48,882 nucleotides of DNA from Paenimyroides marinum (GTDB lineage: Bacteria; Bacteroidota; Bacteroidia; Flavobacteriales; Flavobacteriaceae). Where the stretch lies: contig NZ_FNXE01000027.1 in assembly GCF_900108395.1 (NCBI RefSeq), positions 1 through 48,882 on the forward strand. Reading direction: 5' to 3'. Below are positions 9,716-18,933 of the stretch, in pieces. The position numbers were made by a program, and so were the translations under genes. The notes under the pieces are model-generated. The model worked only from the letters and a program-made list of their open reading frames with translations. It made no database searches and was not told the origin of the DNA. Within the stretch, counting starts at the first letter, position 1, and every line of letters starts with the position of its first letter.

Positions 9716-12700
9716 ATGAAGTCTGTTGTTTTCTTGGTAACACTTTTTTGTACATCATTGCTTACTGCTCAAAATTTTTCTAAAGAATGGAAAGAAATTT
9801 ATCAGTTGGAGAAGGAAGGGAGTTATAAAACACTTAAAACGAATGTGGATGCATTGTACAAGAAAGCACATCAATCTAAAAATGAAGCTGAAAAAGCGAA
9901 AGCCGTTTTGTTTCAAATGAAGTTGGAAAATGTCTTAGAAGAAACAAATTATCAAAAAAAAGTTGACCGTCTGCAAAAAGAATTAGCAGGTAGTAAAGGA
10001 ATTTACAAAGAAGTTTATCGTTGGTATTATATCAAAACAATACTGTCGGCTTACGATTCAAAACAAAGTTATTGGAGAAGGAATTCTTTAGTAACAACCA
10101 CAACGGCAGAAATTCCAAAGGATATTGATTTATGGTCTAAGGAACATTATCAACAAGTGGTTTTGGAAGAAGTAAAATTACTGTTTGAAGAGGAATCGTT
10201 ATTGAAACAAACTAAAGTTTCAACGATCAAAGATTTGATTGATTATGATTATATTGATAACAATCTAAATCAATCGGTGTATGAATTTTTTGCGATAAAT
10301 TTTATTAATGATTACGCTTACAATTCATCTTTAGTGCGTCCCCTTCAGGAGGAATTCTATCGTTTTGACGCTTCCTTCTCAAAGGAGAAAATCGTTTTTC
10401 CACCCAAAGCAGATGATTTAAAAAATGAATTGGGTAAAAAGGCTGTTGAATTGTTTCAAAAGTTGGAACAACACTATATCGCTACCAATCAAAACAAAAC
10501 ATTAGACAAAATCCGATACCTGCGTTTTGAAAAATTTGCTGATGACAAATCTGCAGAAGGAACAGCTTTTCAGGGTTTAGGAAAAAATCTATCGACCAAC
10601 TTTTATAAAAATCGGTGGTACGCTGATTATGCGATTAAATTGAGCAAAGAAGCTAATAAAACCGATAAGAAAGATTATTATAAACGTTCTTTAAAAGCCA
10701 TTGCAGAAGTTAAGAAAAATAAACAGGAAAACGATCAGTTAGAAAATGTACAGCTTTTAGAAAACAGTATTAAACAAAAAGAGTTTGCGGTTTCGTTAAA
10801 GAAAGAGGTTTACGAAGGAGAACCTGTAAAATACCTTATTGATTACAAAAATATTGACAGTGTGCATTTAGCATATTACGATTTTTCTAAACACACGGTT
10901 TTAAATGACAGTGTTTATCAGTTGGTTGTTAAAAATCAGCAACCGCTTAAAATTATTTCACACGTTTTACCAAAAGATTTACCTTACTTTCAAACATCAA
11001 CAGAAATTTTAGGAGCTCAATTTCCTTTAGGAACGTATTTGTTAGTGGCTTATTCAGAAACGAAAGATTTGGAAAGTTTTCATTATCAAAGAATAAATAC
11101 GTTTCAAACAACAAATGTTTCGGTGTTTACAAAAAATATCGACAATGAAACTTCTGCTTTATATGTGGTACATCCAAAAACAGGAAAACCTTATGAAAAA
11201 GTAGTGGTTCGATTCAAAAACAAAAGTTTTGTAACCGATGAATTGGGGAAAGTAATTGTTCCCAACAAAACAGAATATAACACAGACAATACCGTTGCGG
11301 TATATTTGAAAAACGAAACCTACAAAACCAATCTGTATGTAGATAGTTACGGGCAATATATAAGCAAAGACGATGCGAAACGAGAAGCAAAAATTGATTT
11401 ATTTACCGACCGAAGCATCTATCGTCCGGGACAAGAAGTTCATTTTAAAGGGATTTTGTATCTGAAAGAAAAGGAAGGTAATAGTGTATTGGAAAATAAA
11501 TCGTTTCAGGTAATTTTGGAAGATGACAATGGCGATGAAGTCAACAAAATTATTGTTACCACCAATAAATTAGGTGCTTTTAGCGGAACTTTTTTGTTGC
11601 CAAAATCTATTGCAACTGGTGAATTTTCTATAGCGCTTGAAGAATTAGACGAATACACAGATAAAAATGATAAGCAATTTTGGGAAGGTCTTTCATTTCC
11701 TGATGAAAGATTTGATTATCAAGTAGAAGAATACAAACGCCCCACTTTTGATGTAACGTTAGAAGAAATCAAACAAAATGTTTTTTATGATGAAAAAGTT
11801 ACCATAAAAGGGAAAGCGAACAGTTTGGCAGGCGGTGCAATTGCCAATGCAAAGGTGAAGTTGAGAATTAACAGTTCGTATTACGATAACGAAACCTATC
11901 AATCAAAAAAAATAATTGATATTCAAGAAGAATTATTAACTAATGAGCAAGGTGCTTTTGAATATACGTTTACTATTCCATCGGATTCAATTGGAAACAT
12001 ATTGAAAGAGAAAATAATAACAAATTACGTTAATTATTTTATTGAAGTAACCGACACGGCGGGAGAAGTTCGTGAATACGATCGCCGTTTCACAGTTGCA
12101 AATACCAACCATAGATTAAGCATTTATAAATATAATACAGCAAAAACAGATGAACCTTTGAATGTTTCAATTAAATCGTTTACACACAATAACGAATTTT
12201 CGCCGGTAACCGGAACAGTGAAAATTTATCAAACCTTACCTAATTCAACATTTTATGGCAATCGTCCGTGGAGTTTGCCTGAATTAACGTCGATAGATGA
12301 AACGACATTCAGAAAATTATTTCCGTATGAAACGTATACTGAAAAAGATAATGAACCTTTAGAACGAAAATTGGTTTACGAAGGCACTTATACCACTCAA
12401 AAAGATAAAGATTTTGAATTAGATATTAAAAATTGGAAAACAGGAGCTTATCAATTAGCGTTTGAAATTTTAGACGAAAAATCAGGTTTGTCTGTTAAAT
12501 CTTCTACGAATTTTGATATTAAAAATGCAGAAGAAAAATTAGCGACAAACAAAAACGTTGCGGTTACAAATCATTCCAAATCAAACAAAAACCAACTGAT
12601 TTTAGAAACCAACAGTTTGTATGATAATGTTTGGTTGTATGTAGAATATTTTGACCGTGACGCCACGGTTCAATCGAAACAGTTTTTGGTTAAAAAAGGT

Positions 12701-15700
12701 TCGCAATTAATTAAAATTCCGTTAGCAAACAGCACCGAAAATGAAACCATTTCGTACAATTGGTTTTTTATGAAAGAGCAACAATTGTATTCAGATAAAG
12801 GAAGTTATACCATTGAGCAAGAGAAAAAAGAAGACGAAAAATGGTTGGTAGAATGGCAATCGTGGAACGATAAATTAAATCCTGCACAACAATACCAATG
12901 GAAATTGTTGCTAAAAAATGCCAAAACCAACAAAGCGTTTCAAGGCGAGTTTTTAGCCTCTATGTACGATGCTTCTTTAGATTTACTAATTGATGAATGG
13001 GATAGAGATGAAAAATCTTGGATCACAAATTCTCAAAAACTGAATGATTATACTTACGTAAGCTTTTCATCACCAGAAAAGAAAGATATGATACAGCATA
13101 ATTATTTATACGGTTCAGATTTTGGTGCGTCTAATATCCATTTTTATTGGAATACGTGGAATTATTTTGGGTATAATTTTAGCAACAGAACAAATTACAC
13201 CGATTATTACAGTCAACTTCCCGTAGATATCCTAAATAATACAGCTGATTTTTATCAAATTGAAGTGCGTGATGAAAAAACCGGAGCATTTATCTCCAAT
13301 GCGATGATTTTTAATTTCAAAAACGCTAATCAAACAACAACCAACGAAGACGGTTTTGCAAAAGTTTTGGGAGAGAAATCACAGTTGATTGGTGTTACTG
13401 CTTTAGGATATAAAGAACAACGTTTGGAATTGAAAAAAGGACTAACAGTAGTTCATTTGCAACCGATTGATGAAATTGTTTCAAAAATTTCTTATAACAG
13501 ATTAAATAAACAGATGAAAACATTTAATAGAATTTATAAGTATTATATAGAAAGAGTTGAAAGTTTTACTGATACTTTAGATGAAGAAAAAGTTTTCATC
13601 GAAAAAGTATTACGAAATGATAAAGCATTAGAATATGATATTATAGATTCAAAACATATTATCAGAGATGGTATTGTAAAAGAAATAACAGGAATTGTGA
13701 GAACGGAATTTGGAGATCCAATACCGGGAGCAGCTGTAAATGTTTTGGGAACAGATAAATTCACAGAAACTGATATAGAAGGAGTTTATAAAATTAAAGC
13801 TTCAGTTGGAGATCAGGTTAAAGTTGTTTATGAAGGTTTTAAAACAGAAATATTATATGTACAACCTACACAAATATTAAATTTTGTTTTAATTGAAGAT
13901 GACTCTTTCTCTTTTGATGAAATTGTTGTTGATACTTACAGAACGGTTAGTAAACCTAAAAGCAATGTTGTAGCAAGCACTGTTTCTTCAAAAACAATGG
14001 AGGGTGGTGCTGCAGACAAAAGCAGTAAGGGACCGGGGAGCGGAGAACGTTTTATGGAAGAAAATTCAGTAGCATATACAACAACAACTTCAACAACAAC
14101 CTACGGAATACAAAATGTTGAAGATACACATAATAACATTCCGTTACGCAAAAACCTAAACGAAACAGCCTTTTTCTATCCGCATTTGCAAACCAATGAT
14201 AAGGGAGAAATTGTGATTGATTTTACAGCACCTGAGGCGTTGACGCAATGGAAATTCAGAGGTTTGGCACACAATAAATCCACAGATTATATCTATATAG
14301 AAACGTTGAGCAGAACCCAAAAAGACGTAATGATTCAGCCGAATATGCCTCGTTTTGTCCGCGAAACCGATGAGGTGGTGTTAAAAGCCCGTGTGAGCAA
14401 TACCACGGCTCAGCCACTAAATGCCACGGCTATGTTGCGTTTGTTCAATACCATTACGGGCGAAGAACTGTCGGACGAAATCATCAAAACCGAAAAATTA
14501 GTTCCGGTTACCATTGAAGGATTAAGTGCGAATGCGGTTAGTTGGACGGTACAGATTCCCAAAAACATTGAAGGTTTACAGTATCGTATTTCGGTGCAGT
14601 CGGGCAATTTTACGGATGGAGAAGAAAGTGTAATTCCGGTTTTAAGCAATCGTCAGTTGGTTACGGAAACGGTACCGATTTGGCAATTAGCAAATGAAAA
14701 CAAAACCTATCAATTAACAAATTTGTCGGAAAATACCTCTGCGACTTTGGAAAATCATCAGTTGCGTATTGATGTTTCCAACAATGCCACTTGGTTGATG
14801 ATGCAATCGTTACCATATTTGTTGGATTATCCGCATCAATGTTCGGAACAGTTGTTTGCTAAATATTTTGCGAATGTCATTGCATCAAATGTTTTGGAAA
14901 ACAATCCGTCGATTCAACAATTAGTCAAAGAATGGAAAGAAAACCCGAAATCTAAATTGGAAGAAAACGAAGAGCTGAAAGAAATTTTGTTGCAGGAAAC
15001 ACCTTGGATGAAAGATTTAGTTTCGGACGAAGAACAAAAAGCACAATTTGCTCATTATTTCGATGTAAATCGATTAGACGACGAAGCCAAGAAAATTGAA
15101 GATATTTTAACGGAACGACAATTGCCGTCGGGAGCTTTGCCTTGGTTTTCGGGTGGAAATGAAAATCCGTACATTACCACACATATTTTGGTAACGATTG
15201 CACAGTTGAAAAATTTAGGTATTCAGAATCCGTTTTTAAACAATACCGAAGGATTCATCAACAAAGCCTATCGTTATTTGGATGTTCAGTTTGAAAAGAA
15301 ATTTAAAAACAAACAAGAAGCTTCATTTTCAGAAGTCATTGATTATGCTTTTGTAAAGAGTTATTACACAGATTCGTTTGCGGTTTCCAAAGAAAATCAG
15401 GCGAGAATTGACCAAAGGTTAGAAGCGTTGAAAAAAGATTGGGTTAAATTGCCTTTGTATGATAAAGCCCGATTAATTTTGGTTTTACAGCGAAAAGGTG
15501 ATACCAATTGGGCAAAACAAATCATCCATCAATTAGAAGAAAGTGCTGTGATTGATGAAACCTACGGAATGTATTGGAAAGAAAACTCAAGTAAAAATTA
15601 TTACTATTACAATGCTGCGGAAGTTCAGGCATTAATTATCGAAGCTTACAAAGAAACGGAAATGCCACAGGACAAAGTCCAACGTTTAAATGCCTGGTTG

Positions 15701-16435
15701 TTGAGTCAAAAACTGCAAACCGATTGGGGAACTACCAAAGCAACTACTCAGTCATTGTACGCATTTTTATTGAGTCAACAAGATACAAAACCGGAGAAAG
15801 GAAGTATCCAGATTCAGGTAGGAAATGAGAAAATAAATACCGGTAAAGCTACTGAAACCGAACAACAAATTGGAAACTATTCGTATCGTTGGACAGGTGA
15901 AGAAGTAAAACCATCGATGGGAAAAATTGAAGTAAAAAATACGACCTCACAACCTGTTTTTGGGGGTGTTTATTGGCAATATTTTGAAGATATGAGTACA
16001 ATCAAAAACTCTCAGGATGGTTTGTTAAACATTTCCCGAAATTATTATACCGAAAACAAAGAAGGTAAATGGGATTTGGTAACTGCAGAAACCAAACTGA
16101 TTTTAGGACAAAAAGTAAAAGTAAGAATAGAAATAGAAGCTATTCGCAATATGAGTTTTGTGCATATTAAAGACGTACGTCCTGCTACATTTGAACCGGT
16201 TGATGTATTGTCGGGTTATCATTATAAAAATGGTTTAGGATATTATCAATCTACCCGCGATGCTGCCACACATTTCTTTGTTGATATGTTAACCAAAGGG
16301 AAATACGTTTTGGAATATGAAGTACGTTTAAACAACATCGGAACCTTTACAAGCGGTATTTCTACCATCCAAAGTATGTATGCACCGGAACATTCGCAAC
16401 ACAGCAACGGAACGATTGTTAAAGTTAAGGAGTAA
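9716..16435 (+). CDS. Alpha-2-macroglobulin family protein with inserted carboxypeptidase-like regulatory domain
   Basis: 2239-residue exported protein with a signal peptide ending near LLTAQ (residue 19). The macroglobulin-type MG2 region is marked by DRSIYRPGQEVHFKG (about 566-580). The A2M domain begins around PEALTQWKFRGLAHN (about 1508), and the thioester loop reads YPHQCSEQ, with Cys1709 and Gln1712 both present, so a reactive thioester is possible. An all-alpha thioester domain and a C-terminal beta region follow. Between MG domains, at about 1325-1395, sits a carboxypeptidase-D regulatory-like repeat (GIVRTEFGDPIPGAAVNV) and a linker resembling SusC/TonB receptor N-termini (SFDEIVVDTYRTV). 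Bacterial members are thought to trap foreign proteases in the envelope. No penicillin-binding partner gene lies beside it. Confidence 0.9.
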   Translation: MKSVVFLVTLFCTSLLTAQNFSKEWKEIYQLEKEGSYKTLKTNVDALYKKAHQSKNEAEKAKAVLFQMKLENVLEETNYQKKVDRLQKELAGSKGIYKEVYRWYYIKTILSAYDSKQSYWRRNSLVTTTTAEIPKDIDLWSKEHYQQVVLEEVKLLFEEESLLKQTKVSTIKDLIDYDYIDNNLNQSVYEFFAINFINDYAYNSSLVRPLQEEFYRFDASFSKEKIVFPPKADDLKNELGKKAVELFQKLEQHYIATNQNKTLDKIRYLRFEKFADDKSAEGTAFQGLGKNLSTNFYKNRWYADYAIKLSKEANKTDKKDYYKRSLKAIAEVKKNKQENDQLENVQLLENSIKQKEFAVSLKKEVYEGEPVKYLIDYKNIDSVHLAYYDFSKHTVLNDSVYQLVVKNQQPLKIISHVLPKDLPYFQTSTEILGAQFPLGTYLLVAYSETKDLESFHYQRINTFQTTNVSVFTKNIDNETSALYVVHPKTGKPYEKVVVRFKNKSFVTDELGKVIVPNKTEYNTDNTVAVYLKNETYKTNLYVDSYGQYISKDDAKREAKIDLFTDRSIYRPGQEVHFKGILYLKEKEGNSVLENKSFQVILEDDNGDEVNKIIVTTNKLGAFSGTFLLPKSIATGEFSIALEELDEYTDKNDKQFWEGLSFPDERFDYQVEEYKRPTFDVTLEEIKQNVFYDEKVTIKGKANSLAGGAIANAKVKLRINSSYYDNETYQSKKIIDIQEELLTNEQGAFEYTFTIPSDSIGNILKEKIITNYVNYFIEVTDTAGEVREYDRRFTVANTNHRLSIYKYNTAKTDEPLNVSIKSFTHNNEFSPVTGTVKIYQTLPNSTFYGNRPWSLPELTSIDETTFRKLFPYETYTEKDNEPLERKLVYEGTYTTQKDKDFELDIKNWKTGAYQLAFEILDEKSGLSVKSSTNFDIKNAEEKLATNKNVAVTNHSKSNKNQLILETNSLYDNVWLYVEYFDRDATVQSKQFLVKKGSQLIKIPLANSTENETISYNWFFMKEQQLYSDKGSYTIEQEKKEDEKWLVEWQSWNDKLNPAQQYQWKLLLKNAKTNKAFQGEFLASMYDASLDLLIDEWDRDEKSWITNSQKLNDYTYVSFSSPEKKDMIQHNYLYGSDFGASNIHFYWNTWNYFGYNFSNRTNYTDYYSQLPVDILNNTADFYQIEVRDEKTGAFISNAMIFNFKNANQTTTNEDGFAKVLGEKSQLIGVTALGYKEQRLELKKGLTVVHLQPIDEIVSKISYNRLNKQMKTFNRIYKYYIERVESFTDTLDEEKVFIEKVLRNDKALEYDIIDSKHIIRDGIVKEITGIVRTEFGDPIPGAAVNVLGTDKFTETDIEGVYKIKASVGDQVKVVYEGFKTEILYVQPTQILNFVLIEDDSFSFDEIVVDTYRTVSKPKSNVVASTVSSKTMEGGAADKSSKGPGSGERFMEENSVAYTTTTSTTTYGIQNVEDTHNNIPLRKNLNETAFFYPHLQTNDKGEIVIDFTAPEALTQWKFRGLAHNKSTDYIYIETLSRTQKDVMIQPNMPRFVRETDEVVLKARVSNTTAQPLNATAMLRLFNTITGEELSDEIIKTEKLVPVTIEGLSANAVSWTVQIPKNIEGLQYRISVQSGNFTDGEESVIPVLSNRQLVTETVPIWQLANENKTYQLTNLSENTSATLENHQLRIDVSNNATWLMMQSLPYLLDYPHQCSEQLFAKYFANVIASNVLENNPSIQQLVKEWKENPKSKLEENEELKEILLQETPWMKDLVSDEEQKAQFAHYFDVNRLDDEAKKIEDILTERQLPSGALPWFSGGNENPYITTHILVTIAQLKNLGIQNPFLNNTEGFINKAYRYLDVQFEKKFKNKQEASFSEVIDYAFVKSYYTDSFAVSKENQARIDQRLEALKKDWVKLPLYDKARLILVLQRKGDTNWAKQIIHQLEESAVIDETYGMYWKENSSKNYYYYNAAEVQALIIEAYKETEMPQDKVQRLNAWLLSQKLQTDWGTTKATTQSLYAFLLSQQDTKPEKGSIQIQVGNEKINTGKATETEQQIGNYSYRWTGEEVKPSMGKIEVKNTTSQPVFGGVYWQYFEDMSTIKNSQDGLLNISRNYYTENKEGKWDLVTAETKLILGQKVKVRIEIEAIRNMSFVHIKDVRPATFEPVDVLSGYHYKNGLGYYQSTRDAATHFFVDMLTKGKYVLEYEVRLNNIGTFTSGISTIQSMYAPEHSQHSNGTIVKVKE

Positions 16436-16443
16436 TTCAATAA

Positions 16444-16473
16444 AAAGGCTGTCCCCAAAAAAGGACAGCCTTT
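16444..16473. terminator. Terminator after the macroglobulin gene (GGCTGTCC type)
   Basis: Stem AAAGGCTGTCC (16444-16454) pairs with GGACAGCCTTT (16463-16473) around an eight-base loop. Palindromic and flanked by A and T runs, so it can also serve the convergent ferritin gene. Similar GGCTGTC stems recur at 42303 and 48851. Confidence 0.85.
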
Positions 16474-16494
16474 AAAATTTGATTGAACACGTTT

Positions 16495-17043
16495 TTATTC
16501 CAAAGGATTTACATCATCTGCAATAGGGAATTCTTGTCCGGTATTGCCAATAACTTTGTTTAACTCAAATTTTGCAGTATCGCTCATGGAAGAACCACCG
16601 GCAAGTTTGGCCTTGTCTAACAGGTCAAGAGCCAGTTTTTCTTCTTCGCGTTGCTCCGCAACAAGCCATTGCATAAAGTTCCACGTTGCCCAATCTTCTT
16701 CATCCATACTCATTTTTACTATTTTGTAAATTGCCGTGGTGTTTTCTATTTCCTGATTTAAAACACTTTCAAAGCATTCAATTACAGAATTTGGTTTTGG
16801 TCCGGGCTTGTTAATAGCATCAATACTCACGGTTCCGCCACGTTCCTGGATATATTCAATAATTTTGGCCATGTGAATGCGTTCTTCCTGAGAATGCTTC
16901 ATCATAAAGTTCTTAACTCCGTCTAATTGATTTTCATCGGCCCAACAAGCAAGCATTAGGTACATTTGAGCTGAGTAAGCTTCTAAAGTAACCTGAGCAT
17001 TCAAAGCTTTTTCTAATTTTTTTGATATTCTAACTGTGTTCAT
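16495..17043 (-). CDS. ftnA: Ferritin (non-heme iron storage protein)
   Basis: 182 residues from the ATG at 17043. An upstream in-frame ATG at 17082 would add 13 residues that do not look like ferritin. Four-helix bundle with di-iron ferroxidase residues in place: Glu21 (TLEAYSAQMY), Glu54-x2-His57 (QEERIHMAK), Glu near 97 (NQEIENT) and the EQREEE segment near 130. Oxidises Fe(II) and stores it as a mineral core in a 24-mer, as in E. coli FtnA. Lone gene, no Fur-like box that I can see. Shares the convergent terminator with the macroglobulin gene. Confidence 0.93.
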   Translation of the reverse strand: MNTVRISKKLEKALNAQVTLEAYSAQMYLMLACWADENQLDGVKNFMMKHSQEERIHMAKIIEYIQERGGTVSIDAINKPGPKPNSVIECFESVLNQEIENTTAIYKIVKMSMDEEDWATWNFMQWLVAEQREEEKLALDLLDKAKLAGGSSMSDTAKFELNKVIGNTGQEFPIADDVNPLE

Positions 17044-17252
17044 AGCAATAAATATTAAGTTTATTATTTTAAAGTTACACATCTTAAAATGAAATGTTGA
17101 TAAAATGTTGATAAAAGCTTTCTAATGAGGTTAATATAAAATCATTTTAAATTAAAAAGGCTATTGGTTTTGTCCTGTACGCAGAAAAATTAAGTTCTAA
17201 ATAAGAGAAAATAGAGAATTATATGATTAAAAATAGCAGCTAATAGGCAATA

Positions 17253-17288
17253 AACAAAAAATCCCGAATCAAAAGATTCAGGATTTTG
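17253..17288 (-). terminator. Terminator of the tRNA array
   Basis: Read on the minus strand, an 11-bp stem with one G-T wobble (AATCCTGAATC / GATTCGGGATT), four-base loop and a T run, directly behind the 3' end of the last tRNA-Leu. Confidence 0.75.
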
Positions 17289-17374
17289 TACTCAAGGCGG
17301 GACTTGAACCCGCACGAACATTACTGTTCACTGGATTTTAAGTCCAGCGTGTCTACCAATTCCACCACTCGAGC
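17289..17374 (-). tRNA. tRNA-Leu (anticodon UAA), copy 1
   Basis: 86-nt type II tRNA with variable arm. Acceptor GCTCGAG pairs with CTTGAGT, and the anticodon loop CTTAAAA gives anticodon TAA. CCA is not encoded. Identical to the copies at 17481 and 17716. Last tRNA of the minus-strand array. Confidence 0.97.
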
Positions 17375-17387
17375 GATTATTGTATAG

Positions 17388-17460
17388 AGCGAAAAACGGG
17401 GTTCGAACCCGCGACCTCAACCTTGGCAAGGTTGCGCTCTACCAACTGAGCTATTTTCGC
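17388..17460 (-). tRNA. tRNA-Gly (anticodon GCC), copy 1
   Basis: 73 nt. Acceptor GCGAAAA/TTTTCGC with discriminator T, anticodon loop TTGCCAA giving GCC, T arm GTTCGAAC. CCA not encoded. Identical to the copy at 17584. Confidence 0.97.
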
Positions 17461-17480
17461 AAAGTTAAAAAAAACGTTAG

Positions 17481-17566
17481 TACTCAAGGCGGGACTTGAA
17501 CCCGCACGAACATTACTGTTCACTGGATTTTAAGTCCAGCGTGTCTACCAATTCCACCACTCGAGC
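17481..17566 (-). tRNA. tRNA-Leu (anticodon UAA), copy 2
   Basis: 86 nt, identical base for base to the copies at 17289 and 17716, with the same long variable arm and TAA anticodon. Spacer to the neighbouring tRNA-Gly on either side is 17-20 nt. Confidence 0.97.
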
Positions 17567-17583
17567 AAATTGTAATAACGTTG

Positions 17584-17656
17584 AGCGAAAAACGGGGTTC
17601 GAACCCGCGACCTCAACCTTGGCAAGGTTGCGCTCTACCAACTGAGCTATTTTCGC
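17584..17656 (-). tRNA. tRNA-Gly (anticodon GCC), copy 2
   Basis: 73 nt, identical to the copy at 17388. It lies 17 nt upstream (in transcription) of tRNA-Leu copy 2. Confidence 0.97.
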
Positions 17657-17715
17657 GTTTTTATTTTAAAGAACATAAATGCAAATTTAATAAGAATTTT
17701 ATTATTTGCAAAAAG

Positions 17716-17801
17716 TACTCAAGGCGGGACTTGAACCCGCACGAACATTACTGTTCACTGGATTTTAAGTCCAGCGTGTCTACCAATTCCACCACTCGAG
17801 C
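17716..17801 (-). tRNA. tRNA-Leu (anticodon UAA), copy 3
   Basis: 86 nt, identical to the other two copies. First tRNA of the array in transcription order. The spacer to tRNA-Gly copy 2 is 59 nt, longer than the others and AT-rich. Confidence 0.97.
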
Positions 17802-17971
17802 AAAGAACTATCAATGTCACGGCTTGTAAGCCTTATTGCGTGTGCAAATATAAAATGATTATTTTATTTTACAAGGGTTTTACGAAACTAATTTTTAATT
17901 ATTTTTTAAACTTTTGATATTGTTTACAATAGCTGTTAAGCATTTATTATGTTAAGCTTTTTGTTTAGTCT

Positions 17972-18006
17972 AAAAAAGAAAAGCATCGCTTGTACGATGC
18001 CTTTTT
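17972..18006 (-). terminator. Terminator of accD
   Basis: GCATCG (17983-17988) pairs with CGATGC (17995-18000). Read on the minus strand it is preceded by A residues and followed by a T-rich run, just past the accD stop codon. Confidence 0.7.
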
Positions 18007-18007
18007 C

Positions 18008-18862
18008 TTAACGAATTGGTCTGTTTAAAACCAAATCTATATATAAATTTACCTTGTTCTTTAATTGTTTTCTGTGAACTACAAAATCAAGGAAACCATG
18101 CTCTAATAAAAATTCTGATGTTTGGAAACCTTCCGGCAAATCTTTACCTGTGGTGTCTTTAACGATACGCGGTCCGGCAAAGCCAATTAAAGCTCCCGGC
18201 TCTGCAATATTAATATCTCCTAACATAGCATAAGATGCTGTTGTTCCTCCTGTGGTTGGATCTGTACATAAAGAGATATACGGAATTTTAGCATCTGCCA
18301 GCTGTGCCAGTTTTGCCGATGTTTTTGCCATTTGCATTAATGAATAAGCAGCTTCCATCATACGGGCACCTCCTGATTTTGAAATCATCATAAACGGAAT
18401 ATTGTGCTTGATGGAATGGTCAATTCCACGGGCAATTTTTTCACCTACTACCGATCCCATTGATCCACCGATAAAAGCAAAATCCATACAGGCAACAACT
18501 AAATCGGCGCCTTTTGATTTACCAACGGCAACGCGTACGGCATCTTTTAATTTGGTTTTATCTTTTGCTTCTTTTAAACGATCGCTGTATTTTTTGGTAT
18601 CAACAAACTTTAAAGGATCTTTTGATGTAATAGAACCAAATAATTCTTTGAATTTGTTGTCGTCAAATAAGATTTCGAAATATTCTTTACTACCAATTCG
18701 TACGTGGTAATCGTCTTCAGGAGAAATCCATAAATTTTTTGCTAATTCTTCAGATTCAACGATTTTTCCTGTTGGCGATTTATACCATAAACCTTTCGGT
18801 ATGTCTTTCTTATCTTCGGTAGGTGTTGTAATACCTTTTTCTTTTCTTTTAAACCAAGCCAT
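18008..18862 (-). CDS. accD: Acetyl-CoA carboxylase carboxyltransferase subunit beta, zinc ribbon lost
   Basis: 284 residues. Together with AccA it transfers CO2 from carboxybiotin to acetyl-CoA, the first step of fatty-acid synthesis. The crotonase-like core is intact: [17 protein letters not shown], the [11 protein letters not shown] oxyanion region and [15 protein letters not shown]. The N-terminal zinc ribbon of E. coli AccD (four Cys) aligns here with [19 protein letters not shown] and ISPEDDYH, so the four ligand positions read Ser29, Gly32, Ser48 and Asp51 and no zinc site remains. I recall the same loss in other Flavobacteriaceae, so it is a lineage trait and not damage. The aldolase gene lies 71 bases upstream on the same strand. 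Confidence 0.95.
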   Translation of the reverse strand: MAWFKRKEKGITTPTEDKKDIPKGLWYKSPTGKIVESEELAKNLWISPEDDYHVRIGSKEYFEILFDDNKFKELFGSITSKDPLKFVDTKKYSDRLKEAKDKTKLKDAVRVAVGKSKGADLVVACMDFAFIGGSMGSVVGEKIARGIDHSIKHNIPFMMISKSGGARMMEAAYSLMQMAKTSAKLAQLADAKIPYISLCTDPTTGGTTASYAMLGDINIAEPGALIGFAGPRIVKDTTGKDLPEGFQTSEFLLEHGFLDFVVHRKQLKNKVNLYIDLVLNRPIR

Positions 18863-18933
18863 GTTATTATTTTGTTTAGGGTTTCAGGATTTGTTCTAAA
18901 CGATTTAAAACAAATAGAACTTGAAACAAATTA

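Noticed and set aside
17289..17801. Regular repeats that could look like a CRISPR array
   Set aside because: The repeated units are whole tRNA genes with cloverleaf structure and correct anticodons; spacers are short and unequal.
17581..17829. 82-residue open frame MSEKRGSNPRPQPWQG...
   Set aside because: It is the translation of tRNA-Gly and tRNA-Leu genes on the other strand; tRNA structure explains every part of it.
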